Made by a program: the position numbers and the translations under genes
Origin: Pomphorhynchus laevis
Lineage: Eukaryota; Acanthocephala; Palaeacanthocephala; Echinorhynchida; Pomphorhynchidae
Direction: 5' to 3'
DNA length: 64,000 nt
Assembly (NCBI GenBank): GCA_012934845.2
Contig: WNNJ02001502.1
Span: 1 to 64,000 of the forward strand
Shown: positions 1-8,424 of the stretch, one piece after another
How positions within the stretch are numbered: the stretch's first letter is position 1
Layout of the letters: each line of letters starts with the position of its first letter
The notes under the pieces: generated by a model
The model's database searches: none
What the model was told of the DNA's origin: nothing
Seen by the model: the letters and a program-made list of their open reading frames with translations, nothing else

Positions 1-95
1 ATGCTTGTAATATATATTGTAAGTATAAATTAAATCAATTTATAGGCAACTTCCAAACTACTTAAAAAAAGTTTGACAACTAACAAACATACAAT

Positions 96-125
96 TTTTG
101 AAGAAGCCGCAAGGCGAAATGTAAA
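96..125 (+). ncRNA. Decayed hammerhead ribozyme core
   Basis: A segment resembling CUGAUGA is followed by a 3-bp stem closed by a GCAA tetraloop (GCC-GCAA-GGC) and then GAAA. The order and spacing match hammerhead stem II flanked by its two conserved core strands. The first strand is degraded and no clear stem I or cleavage triplet is visible, so it is probably inactive. It is called because similar remnants recur across the window. Confidence 0.35.
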
Positions 126-253
126 TTGAAGAATTAATCTTTGTTTCTTGTTGGTAGAGACCAATAATCATATTTTATATATATAATTATATATATGTTA
201 ATATCCATAATATCAGTGATACCACTAGCTCGGATCCTTTGTAAGAATGCCGA

Positions 254-476
254 ATATATACTGTTTTTGTTCAAAGAAAACAAGCTTAAAGCAGATAAAA
301 AATCAAATTAACGTTTCGATACTTTCTTTGTCAAATTGTATGTATATTATATCCCAAACTTTTTAAAATAAGTTTGGGATATAATATACATACAATTCGA
401 CAAAGAGAGTATTGAAAAGTTAATTTGACTTTTTATCTGCCCTAAGCTTGTTTTCTTGGAACAATAACAGTATATG
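254..476. repeat. Long imperfect palindrome (arms about 110 bp, no loop)
   Basis: The left half (254-365) is the reverse complement of the right half (366-476) with roughly one mismatch per ten bases. The arms contain a CGAAACG-like motif on the minus strand at about 331-337, as in the hammerhead-bearing palindromes nearby. A transcript would form one long hairpin. The divergence of the arms indicates an older copy than the palindrome at 1041. Confidence 0.75.
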
Positions 477-631
477 TAGCGACTTTGAATATTGCGAGAA
501 TAATTCGTTTCTATTTCTTGATCTAATGAGGATATATAGAATGCTGCCTGGTGTTTATGCCTCATCATGAGGAAAACATAGTGATTTATTTACGAGTACA
601 CCATTGTGTGTCCCAGGGCAGGTGTAACAAC

Positions 632-635
<4 letters not shown>

Positions 636-677
<42 letters not shown>
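636..677. repeat. (TA)n microsatellite
   Basis: Uninterrupted alternating AT. It abuts the scrambled-hammerhead module at 731-800. The same pairing recurs at 1234-1305. Confidence 0.95.
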
Positions 678-679
<2 letters not shown>

Positions 680-730
680 GTTGCCAAAAACCGGAGTTCG
701 ATTACAAGTAGAGCAGACTTCCTTATCACT

Positions 731-800
731 CCTAGACGAGCTGATGGTAGCCGGCAGCACTCATCAGTAAGGTGAACTACCATCAGTCGTTTCGGCTGCC
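731..800 (-). ncRNA. Hammerhead-strand module, scrambled order (copy 1)
   Basis: Read on the minus strand, the module holds GGCAGCC-GAAA at 800-790, a 14-nt strand at 790-777, CUGAUGA at 767-761 followed by GTGCTGCC, then a strand complementary to the 14-nt one ending in GUC (H17 at 735). GGCAGC pairs with GCTGCC as in stem II. The 14-nt strand pairs with one bulge as in stem III. TAGG (734-731) pairs with the bases before CUGAUGA as a short stem I. All hammerhead strands are present, but they come in the order GAAA strand, CUGAUGA strand, cleavage strand, which is not a circular permutation of a normal hammerhead. Confidence 0.55.
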
Positions 801-953
801 TTGTGATATATAAAATAGGCATTTCCGAGAATTTGCTAACGGTCTAGCAACTATTCTGACATAATTTTGTGACCTAGCAACTATTCAATACATAAATAAG
901 CATCCATAAAAGGATCACCAGTCCCGATTTCAATCGATCTTCATGATCCCATA

Positions 954-956
<3 letters not shown>

Positions 957-1040
<84 letters not shown>
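957..1040. repeat. (TA)n microsatellite
   Basis: About 84 bp of pure TA directly abutting the perfect palindrome at 1041. Confidence 0.97.
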
Positions 1041-1044
<4 letters not shown>

Positions 1045-1161
1045 CTAACCGAGCCAAATCAAAAACAAAATGACAAAATGTATATTTTTTAAAGCTTTCG
1101 GCGAAAGCTTTAAAAAATATACATTTTGTCATTTTGTTTTTGATTTGGCTCGGTTAGTTAA
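1041..1161. repeat. Perfect 121-bp palindrome (60-bp arms, 1-nt centre)
   Basis: Bases 1041-1100 are the exact reverse complement of 1102-1161, with a single G at 1101 as the centre. The centre reads TTTCG-G-CGAAA, reminiscent of the GAAA strand of a hammerhead and its mirror. Absence of any arm mismatch implies a recent origin or gene conversion. The left end touches a (TA)n tract. Confidence 0.95.
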
Positions 1162-1229
1162 TATCTACATTTATATATGGAAAGAATTGATTTTATCAAT
1201 CCTGAGTCACACCGATTAGAAAATGCCGT

Positions 1230-1233
<4 letters not shown>

Positions 1234-1305
<72 letters not shown>
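1234..1305. repeat. (TA)n microsatellite
   Basis: About 72 bp of pure TA. It adjoins the second scrambled-hammerhead module. Confidence 0.97.
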
Positions 1306-1306
<1 letters not shown>

Positions 1307-1364
1307 TAAATGGTGTTGCTTGATAGACTGGACTTCGATTCACGACTTTCAGTCACCATGTCAC

Positions 1365-1452
1365 TTCTAGACGACCACTTCAGCATCGAAATGATGAGTA
1401 CCCGGCAACACTCATCAGTAGAATGAGGTACACACTGGTCGTTTCGGTTGCC
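1365..1452 (-). ncRNA. Hammerhead-strand module, scrambled order (copy 2)
   Basis: Minus strand: GGCAACC-GAAA (1452-1442), stem III strand ACGACCA (1442-1436), TTCTA-CUGAUGA-GTGTTGCC (1423-1404), then TGGTCGT-C-TAGAA (1377-1365). Stem II, stem III (7 bp perfect) and stem I (5 bp perfect) all pair, and the triplet is GUC. Relative to copy 1 the helix sequences have changed on both sides while the core is constant, which is covariation. It is fused on its 5' side to a partial unit of the 372-bp repeat (1466-1638). Confidence 0.6.
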
Positions 1453-1465
1453 TGTGTGACATTTC

Positions 1466-2076
1466 CACTTGTGCAAACTGTACGTTGTATCCGTCTTTTG
1501 AAACGAAAAGACGGAAATAGCACTACAGTTGACGGAAACAACCGACAATCTGTCTTTTGAATTTTCATTTGACAGGAAACCGGAATCTGCCATTTAAATA
1601 GAATGAACAATTGCATACACGAGTGAGTATCATCATTTGGTCGGCTTCATCAATTATCCTCGTGTGAATTCTTTTATCCTAGATGCAGCACTGTACACTA
1701 CAATCAGCGTAGGTGGGACCTTATCAGCAGTGAGCCTACGCCTACCTTTCGTGTTTCGGTCCTTTAGTTATCTGCTGAAATTTTCCTCTGCTGCCTTTCT
1801 GTAATAACAAACGATACAGTTTGTAAGGCAAACATTTCCACTTGTGCAAACTGTACGTTGTATCCGTCTTTTGAAACGAAAATACGGAAATAGCACTCCA
1901 GTTGACGGAAACAACCGACAATCTGTCTTTTGAATTTTCTTTGACAGGAAACCGGAATCTGCCAGGTAAATAGAATGAACAATTGCATACACGAGTGAGT
2001 ATCATCATTTGGTCGGCTTTATCAATTATCCTCGTGTGAATTTTTTAATCCTAGATGCAGCACTGTACACTACAAT
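1466..2076 (-). repeat. 372-bp hammerhead-associated repeat, minus-strand array
   Basis: A partial unit (2076-2011), a full unit (2010-1639) and a second partial unit (1638-1466) of the repeat that runs in plus orientation from 2077. The copies are nearly identical. Small ORFs in all frames are shared by every copy and show no coding signal, so this is a non-coding satellite-like unit. An internal 9-bp-arm hairpin (CCGTCTTTT ... AAAAGACGG) is conserved in the units. The full unit has one change in its CUGAUGA core. Confidence 0.85.
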
Positions 2077-2321
2077 GATGATACTCACTCGTGTATGCAA
2101 TTGTTCATTCTATTTACCTAGCAGATTCCGGTTTCCTGTCAAATGAAAATTCAAAAGACAGATTGTCGGTTGTTTCCGTCAACTGTAGTGCTATTTCCGT
2201 CTTTTCGTTTCAAAAGACGGATACAACGTACAGTTTGCACAAGTGGAAATGTTTGCCTTACAAACTGTATCGTTTGTTATTACAGAAAGGCAGCAGAGGA
2301 AAATTTCAGCAGATAACTAAA

Positions 2322-2394
2322 GGACCGAAACACGAAAGGTAGGCGTAGGCTCACTGCTGATGAGGTCCACCTACGCTGATTGTAGTGTACAGTG
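2322..2394 (+). ncRNA. Hammerhead-strand module, scrambled order (unit 1)
   Basis: GGACC-GAAA-CAC at 2322-2333, CACTG-CUGAUGA-GGTCC at 2352-2368, and GTGT-A-CAGTG at 2385-2394. Stem II (GGTCC/GGACC), stem III (ACAC/GTGT) and stem I (CAGTG/CACTG) are all perfect, with a GUA triplet. Within one unit the order is scrambled. Across two tandem units, the CUGAUGA strand of unit 1 followed by the GAAA and cleavage strands of unit 2 gives the proper order with a loop II of about 330 nt. Confidence 0.6.
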
Positions 2395-2694
2395 CTGCAT
2401 CTAGGATAAAAGAATTCACACGAGGATAATTGATGAAGCCGACCAAATGATGATACTCACTCGTGTATGCAATTGTTCATTCTATTTACCTGGCAGATTC
2501 CGGTTTCCTGTCAAATGAAAATTCAAAAGACAGATTGTCGGTTGTTTCCGTCAACTGTAGTGCTATTTCCGTCTTTTCGTTTCAAAAGACGGGTACAACG
2601 TACAGTTTGCACAATTGGAAATGTTTTCCTTACAAACTGTATCGTTTGTTATTACAAGAAAGGCAGCAGAGGAAAATTTCAGCAGATAACTAAA

Positions 2695-2767
2695 GGACCG
2701 AAACACGAAAGTTTGGCGTAGGCTCACTGCTGATGAGGTCCACCTACGCTGATTGTAGTGTACAGTG
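2695..2767 (+). ncRNA. Hammerhead-strand module, scrambled order (unit 2)
   Basis: Same elements as in unit 1: GGACC-GAAA at 2695-2703, CACTG-CUGAUGA-GGTCC at 2725-2741, GTGT-A-CAGTG at 2758-2767. The core and all three helices are intact, so selection or recent amplification has kept them. Confidence 0.6.
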
Positions 2768-2852
2768 CTGCATCTAGGATAAAAGTATTCACACGAGGAT
2801 AATTGATGAAGCCGACCAAATGATGATACTCACTCGTGTATGCAATTGTTCA

Positions 2853-2854
<2 letters not shown>

Positions 2855-2888
<34 letters not shown>
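2855..2888. repeat. (TA)n microsatellite
   Basis: Pure TA tract closing the 372-bp repeat array. Confidence 0.95.
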
Positions 2889-2892
<4 letters not shown>

Positions 2893-2899
2893 AAAGTAT

Positions 2900-3390
2900 C
2901 AATATGGTTATTTGAACCACAGCTTGGGATCCTTTGTTACAAATCACCAAGAAGTTGATTTGTTACAAATCACCAAGAAAGATAAGAGATATCATAACGA
3001 GCTTCAGTTTCCTGAAAAAGCTTCAAAAGAAATAAAAATGAACGTTCAGAACCATGTGATGACAGCCGTCGCAAAACATGTGCAGGAATGTCATTGTCAA
3101 CCACCTCTTATAGCGTGTCAACTGGGCTAGAATACAAAATTCAGAACAAAAATATATGCAAAACTAAAGTCGTTATATACTTGTTAGAATGCACAGTCTG
3201 TCATGTACAGCATGAGGAGAAACTGGTGACTCTATGAACATAAGAAACAACCTAAGGAGGTATCAGATCAAAACGATGAAGGAAAGCTGGGATTCAGCCA
3301 GCTTTACGAAGTTCAAATATGTAATTTGCTCATTCGAATGTTGTGTCGTAGAAACACTGCGCCACAAGTCATACAAGTATAACGAATTTC
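2900..3390 (+). mobile_element. Penelope-like element fragment (GIY-YIG region)
   Basis: Translation around 3165-3330 gives YLLECTVCHV followed by residues matching the GIY-YIG nuclease core of PLEs and then a SMNIRNNLRRY-like helix, as in PLE endonucleases that read YLLEC-x2-C-x3-YVGET. The copy is broken in several places and lacks RT. A short direct repeat (TTACAAATCACCAAGAA, twice, 2937-2980) lies just upstream. Fossil copy. Confidence 0.5.
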
Positions 3391-3750
3391 TTTAAATACA
3401 TTGTGTATACACTACTTAAAGATAAATTATAAACATATATTTGCAACAAAGCAATAATAACTATCACCAATAAATAAGCCTTTATTATTGTGGTTTATTC
3501 TAGTGTGTTCCGCTTTCTTATTTGTTTATATAATATTGAAGATAAATTACGTTTAGATGAATATTTTACAAACGCACTTGTTTACAAGAACGTGCATTGT
3601 ACACAAATCTCTCTTAGTCATATATGCATGCTTAAGCACTGAATACTTGTTTATACAAAGATAAAAATAATAAATCACATCAGTATTTACATATTATATG
3701 TATAAAAGAAAATTCAATATTTGCCAAGCAACGCGTATTTTTAAATATTA
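3391..3750. other. 3' flank of the glycosyltransferase gene
   Basis: AT-rich, no coding signal. TTTATT at about 3480 reads AATAAA on the minus strand and could be a polyadenylation signal for the glycosyltransferase transcript, about 270 bp past its stop. No other feature seen. Confidence 0.3.
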
Positions 3751-3752
3751 AA

Positions 3753-5603
3753 TCATTTGGTAGTAGAAACAGGAACGATTGTTGTATTTTCAGTGTCCGA
3801 TATATAACTAGACTCGCCGTAATAATGTGTAGGCTGCACAATGGCTGGTTGAAATGCGAATGTAGATAAAGGTTTCCAATTAGGATAAAATTCTTTAAGA
3901 TACGCCATAGGTTGTCTGTCATACATAAGTGGTAAAAATTCATCTACAGGAAGCAAGTTGCGCGTAAATCCCTGCTGACTGAGTTTTTCTAATCCTGAGA
4001 ATGAAAGCATATATGAAACAGTCCAATGTGAATACTTTGGTTTTACCAGTGTTGGCACAGAAGGCACGAAATGTTCGTTTCCATCCATTATCTTTCTACC
4101 AAGATAAATCAAGTCCCAGCTAATATCCTGAGATTGCAATATATTTAGAGTGCTGTTTAGAATGTACTTAAATAAAAATCCAAAACGAGCATCATCCTCG
4201 AGTATTAAGATCTGCTTATATTTAGAGGTGAATGCATCCATCCAAATCCAATTATGGCTTAATGAACATGCGATTTCACCAAGATTGATTGATCTTTTAT
4301 TATACGGATCGCTGTAATCAGATATCACATTTATATTCATTGTATCGAGATCCTCTAGTGTCATTGCTAAACCATCATAAGCTTCGACAACTTGTGCCGT
4401 TAATCCTAAAGTTTCAAGAGTATAGACAATCCGTTGTAGCCTGTCAGGTCGTCTGCGTAAGTTAATAACATATATTTTGTCGATACTTTGCAATGTGTAC
4501 AGCGATCTTCTCTGTTCTATGCGCTTATTCTCACTAGTACCGAAGCTCTTTGATTTTAAAATAGGGTCTACATATGTTTTATTCGGACCAGAAAGCTGAT
4601 GTTCAAGTAAGATATGCTCAACAACTTGTGATTTAAGTTCTAAAAATTCATCATCACTTAGTATTGAACCATCCCATCCATATCTGAGTGGCTCAACTGT
4701 CTGATAGCCGTAGAATTCTCTATTGCAAATATGACGATCGATATTGGATTGATAAAGCACGCTATTTAAATGATCTAGTAAATCGAGATTGTAAAGTTCA
4801 TCAAAATTCTGTAAGTTCAATCGCAAATTTCTCATATCAAGCAAAGCAGGTAGTCCTGAAATTTCTGAAATTATAAAGCATCCTAGGATTTCTCTTTTCT
4901 CAATTTGCTCCGATGTTACTTTCTGATGAGCTGGAATCACAAATAAACTTGGACTACCATTAGATAAACTAGATATTCCAGCTGGCAAGTTCACCATCGG
5001 ACTAACAATTAACTTATTTTTATCCAGCAAAATATGGATTGAATTATTGTTGACAATAAGATGATCTGTAGATAATGCGAAAACAAAGTCATACGTTTCC
5101 AAATTCATCGTAGGTCTCTTCTCAAAGAAAACTCCTTGCTTAACATTGTCGCTTATATCAGATGTAAAAATATTCACCAAATTATACTGACCGATGAACT
5201 TGCTACTGAGTGATTGAACTAGTTGCGGGGACCATTTATGCTCTGCCAAATGATGATAGAATGCAATATCACATATGGCGACTGGACATGCAAGTTGTTC
5301 AATTGTGGATATCCAATAAGGTAAGCTAAAGCCAACAGAAGCTGCTTCTTCCTCAATTCTGGCATATATTAATAATCTCAACTTCACCAGTCTATTTGTT
5401 GAAGCGGTGTACTCATTTAATTTTGGCTGAAAACTATGAAATAAGCGATAATTGTGGCTGCTCGTAGTGTTCGTTTCATCGTCGAAATGCAGATTAGTTG
5501 TGTTTGCTGCGGTTACAACATTTTCGAATAGGGACGCCAAGACCACGAGTGATAACAGCGATGTTGGAATAATGCCCTTCACTGAAATGAATATATCGAT
5601 CAT
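3753..5603 (-). CDS. Glycosyltransferase family 25, procollagen galactosyltransferase-like
   Basis: A 616-residue protein, close to the usual length of animal COLGALT proteins (about 600-625). The N-terminus has a hydrophobic signal-like segment (residues 11-32) followed by a Thr/Asn-rich stretch. Residues 65-300 match the first GT-A-like domain and 375-600 the family-25 domain. Visible landmarks are VINLRRRPDR (379-388), LEDDARF (468-474, the acidic metal/sugar site), SWDLIYLGRK (495-504), LPVDEFLP (551-558) and PTHYYGESSY (591-600). In the first domain the usual acidic DxD-type site is replaced by STDH (178-181). The C-terminus ends VPVSTTK with no RDEL/KDEL-type ER retention signal. No intron interrupts the frame, whereas vertebrate homologues have many. 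Known family role: transfer of galactose to hydroxylysine in collagen in the ER; for this protein that is inference. The ATG at 5601-5603 overlaps a good splice-acceptor-like TTCATTTCAG, so a non-coding or coding upstream exon is possible. Confidence 0.9.
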   Translation of the reverse strand: MIDIFISVKGIIPTSLLSLVVLASLFENVVTAANTTNLHFDDETNTTSSHNYRLFHSFQPKLNEYTASTNRLVKLRLLIYARIEEEAASVGFSLPYWISTIEQLACPVAICDIAFYHHLAEHKWSPQLVQSLSSKFIGQYNLVNIFTSDISDNVKQGVFFEKRPTMNLETYDFVFALSTDHLIVNNNSIHILLDKNKLIVSPMVNLPAGISSLSNGSPSLFVIPAHQKVTSEQIEKREILGCFIISEISGLPALLDMRNLRLNLQNFDELYNLDLLDHLNSVLYQSNIDRHICNREFYGYQTVEPLRYGWDGSILSDDEFLELKSQVVEHILLEHQLSGPNKTYVDPILKSKSFGTSENKRIEQRRSLYTLQSIDKIYVINLRRRPDRLQRIVYTLETLGLTAQVVEAYDGLAMTLEDLDTMNINVISDYSDPYNKRSINLGEIACSLSHNWIWMDAFTSKYKQILILEDDARFGFLFKYILNSTLNILQSQDISWDLIYLGRKIMDGNEHFVPSVPTLVKPKYSHWTVSYMLSFSGLEKLSQQGFTRNLLPVDEFLPLMYDRQPMAYLKEFYPNWKPLSTFAFQPAIVQPTHYYGESSYISDTENTTIVPVSTTK

Positions 5604-5679
5604 TATATAATATGCTTACTACGCAATCAAAAGTGAGTTCACGATTTCAAACTATGTATTTTCTTAAGTACAATGATTT

Positions 5680-5740
5680 TCGATTTACCTAAGCCACGTG
5701 TCCAGATCAGAAGAGTTGTTATGCTTTTATATTGCGTTGA
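5680..5740 (-). promoter_or_regulatory. Possible promoter/5' UTR of the glycosyltransferase gene
   Basis: On the minus strand a TATA-like CAATATAAAAGC (5734-5723) lies upstream of CTTAG-GTAAAT (about 5690), which looks like a splice donor, and of the acceptor TTCATTTCAG at about 5580. A short 5' UTR intron of about 105 bp is therefore conceivable. No in-frame ATG was found in the putative first exon, so the downstream ATG was kept. Confidence 0.25.
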
Positions 5741-5759
5741 TGCCGAGACAATCCACTTG

Positions 5760-6440
5760 TTTATTGGCAAATAATATTTTATTTGCTGCTTCTTTACATC
5801 ACATATGTATCTTATGAATACGATGGAGATGTTGCTGTTTTGTTTTCCTCGTTTTTCATTACTGAAAATGCTGAAGAATGACGATCATTACATAGGAAAA
5901 AAGGGTTACAAAAGAAGAATAAGCAGCAAAAATAACATTATCCTTTCTGCTTGTATTACATGCAACTATCAAATCTACTATCTTTTTTATTCCTTGTGTG
6001 ATCTTTATATTTGGAATTATAGATAATAAGGCACTACAGCACACTAGCGTACTTTCTTGTGACACACACCTCACCAAATGTTATCTTGAAATCGATTATG
6101 CGTCGCTCATCGGAAATTAAGCTATAAACGTGTTTACTTTGAATAATGTTGTCGAAACCACAACATAAATGTTAAGCTGTAATAAATCAATGAATTTGCA
6201 ATTAGCCCAATGGCCATTCGCCCGTATTATACTCGTATCACAATGTTGATCTAATTGCTGGTGAACAGTATTTGAAGCATATTACAACTAACGATTGCTC
6301 TGGAAAAAAAATCAACACAACATAACGATTTTGTGGCTTACTGATTGAATTACAGAAACAATAATTAGATTAGCGGATATAATAAAATTTAAACAAATAT
6401 TTATGTTTAAAATTTTTAAAAGGGTATTATATCTATCAAC
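5760..6440. other. Intergenic, no feature recognised
   Basis: AT-rich sequence with two short overlapping ORFs on opposite strands (about 5805-6077) that have no recognisable domain. Nothing else supported. Confidence 0.3.
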
Positions 6441-7535
6441 GGATAGGAACAGCTCAGATCAGCTAACCGAGTCAACATATTTTATATTATTTAGAGATAA
6501 AAATAATGCTAAATAACATTTTTATAATTAAATAATAAATAATAATTAATAATTGTTACATAATATTACTTAATAAAATATATATCAAGCAAAATAAAAA
6601 TTGAAATTTAAAATAAAAGTCAATTTTTATGAATTGACTAATCAATAAATACGTTGGATGTTATTTATTATGCATGTATTGGGGTTCGGCCCATATTCCT
6701 CGACCCAACATAGCAGCAGGTCTAAATAAATGGTTAATGACGTATTTCCTCTGATGAAATGTAATTATTTAGTGTATCTTATTCTAACATAGAGTATATT
6801 TCTGTAAATAATTCCATTGATATTTTAAATATTATGATTCAAGAAAAAATCTTATTTAAACAAGTTTTCACATCAAACTTTCGGTAAATAACTGTTACCA
6901 TCATCAGGCTAAATTCAACATGATGGTGGTAACGGCTGTTAGCGAAAATTTACAGTGGAAACTTGTTTAAATAAGAATTTGTGTCTGAATCATTATATAG
7001 AGTATATTATTAACTATCAATACATAAGGATCTTCTATTGGGTTTTAAATTGATTTTTGATATTATTGCGCTGATTTATATATTTTACTATTTTCTGCTT
7101 GATGTTATTTTTATAGTAACCTAGTTTAAAATATGTATCTATTAAATTATTTAAATAATTTTGAAAAAAGCCAATATTATTACATATTGTTGCAATTCTT
7201 TAAATTTCATTATTTAATGTATTATATTTTATATTATATGGTATGCATGAATGCTCATGCAAAAATATGTTTCTTGTAAATTTAAATATGTCATCTCTAC
7301 GATATAAATTAATAGTAGTTTTAGTTAATGTTAATTTAATGTTCATATCTAGATATACACCTTCTTTATCATTAATATTGGTTTTGTTAAGAATAAGGCT
7401 TTCTGGATAAATTTGTTCATTAATTGAATAAAAATTATTAGAATTAAATACACATATATCATCAATGTATCGAAACATATATTTCATATATTTATATTGT
7501 TTAGATTTAGTTTTTAAACAGTTTAGAAAAAATTA
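6440..7535 (-). mobile_element. PLE-1 copy a (3' half of RT and 3' end)
   Basis: On the minus strand 7535-7010 encodes the C-terminal half of a reverse transcriptase with the active-site box YIDDICVF and is over 90% identical to the copy at 8522-9232. Downstream, 6840-6640 and 6640-6440 match the 3' region of the copy at 36.8-38.4 kb and end in the family's terminal motif (CAGTTAGCTGATC-like, at about 6450-6475). A separate palindrome (6847-6979) lies inside it. Broken fossil copy, 5'-truncated. Confidence 0.75.
6847..6979. repeat. Hairpin element with hammerhead-like core inside PLE-1
   Basis: Arms 6847-6906 and 6921-6979 are imperfect inverted repeats around a 14-nt loop. On the minus strand the left arm reads CUGAUGA, one extra base, then GGTAA ... 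TTACC followed by GAAA, which is the hammerhead core with a 5-bp stem II. It interrupts the PLE-1 3' region and has no equivalent in the other PLE-1 copies. Confidence 0.55.
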
Positions 7536-7690
7536 GATCAAATAACTGAGTCTACTTATTTTATACCACATTTAAATTTAAAATAGACAAATAATTACAA
7601 ATAATAAATAATTATATAAGATACTATACAATTTATATTTATAAAATGATAAAATTTATAATTAAAATTTAAAATATAAATCAATTTTGA
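7535..7690 (-). mobile_element. PLE-1 3'-terminal fragment
   Basis: Starts with the reverse complement of the family's terminal motif (ATCAAATAACTGAGTCTAC) and continues through the AT-rich 3' region shared with 6440-6640 and 9240-9440. It is abruptly joined to copy a, so it is a separate copy or a rearranged end. Confidence 0.6.
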
Positions 7691-8060
7691 AATAAAAATA
7701 AAAATACGTCATTAGCGCGTATTGAAAATACGTTGTTAGCGCGTATTTGGCCTCGCTGCTATGTTGAGTCGTGGAATAAGGGCAAAGACCTGATATCATA
7801 GCAGTTCCTGCTGATGACCTCTAATCTTTATTCTGATACAACGTCTGTTATTTATTAGTCAATTCATAAAAATTGATTTTTAATTTAAATTTAATTTTTT
7901 TATTTTAACTTGCTATAAATTATATGAAATCTTATAACAATTATTTATTATTTATAATTATCTATTACTTAATTATTAAATTTTGATTTAGCATTATTTT
8001 GTTATTATTTTTAAAATTTTGTAATTATATTAAATACTAAGATAGTTAGCTGATTTGTTT
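7690..8060 (+). mobile_element. PLE-1 3' region fragment
   Basis: Matches the sequence downstream of RT in the 36.8-38.4 kb copy (a GCATAGCAGTTCC-like block, then the AT-rich tail) and ends near GTTAGCTGATTTG. A short tandem duplication (GCGTATT ... GCGTATT) lies at its 5' edge. No RT. Confidence 0.6.
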
Positions 8061-8159
8061 AGAAATTGAATAATAAATAATATTTAATGTATTCAAATAA
8101 GGAATAATGGTCAACAGGAGAGCTGTTATGCTATCAGGTTTAAGCCAATAATTTATTCA

Positions 8160-8390
8160 TATTTATTCTATATGAATTTATATAAAAAATTCATATTTTT
8201 TAAAGCTCAAAAATAAGTCAGCTGCAATTTGGCTACTATTACCTCCTATTAGAACAACGTTTATTTGTCTAAATATTGATTTCTGAATTTTTAGATAATT
8301 TGATTTGTCAAAATATTTAAGGGTTCTATTAATTCAATTTTATTCGTATATTTACTTGATGGTTGAATATTTGTTAGATAACCGTTATAA
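8160..8390 (-). mobile_element. PLE-1 RT fragment, inverted arm
   Basis: The reverse complement of this stretch aligns with 8430-8640 and with 37315-37540, including GGNAATAGTAGCC, the DNA behind the RT box MGGNSSP. It faces the copy at 8430 head-to-head with a spacer of about 40 bp, creating a 480-bp palindrome. It is more diverged than its partner. Confidence 0.7.
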
Positions 8391-8424
8391 CATATGATAT
8401 ATATGTCACAAATATAACATATAT

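Larger units (their letters stand above)
2077..2853 (+). repeat. 372-bp hammerhead-associated repeat, plus-strand tandem dimer
   Basis: Two head-to-tail units start at 2077 and 2449 and a third begins at 2822, giving a period of 372-373 bp. Together with the minus-strand copies to the left, this forms an inverted array that turns around at 2076/2077. The third copy ends in a (TA)n tract. Tandem units of a few hundred bases carrying hammerhead motifs are the hallmark of animal retrozymes. That comparison is family knowledge; identity with known retrozymes is inference. Confidence 0.85.

Noticed and set aside
586-822. ORFs with poly(Tyr-Ile) from the (TA)n tracts
   Set aside because: Artefacts of TA microsatellites.
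1742-2721. Several 74-95 codon ORFs repeated on both strands
   Set aside because: They are shadows of the 372-bp repeat; every copy shows the same frames on either strand and no domain is present.
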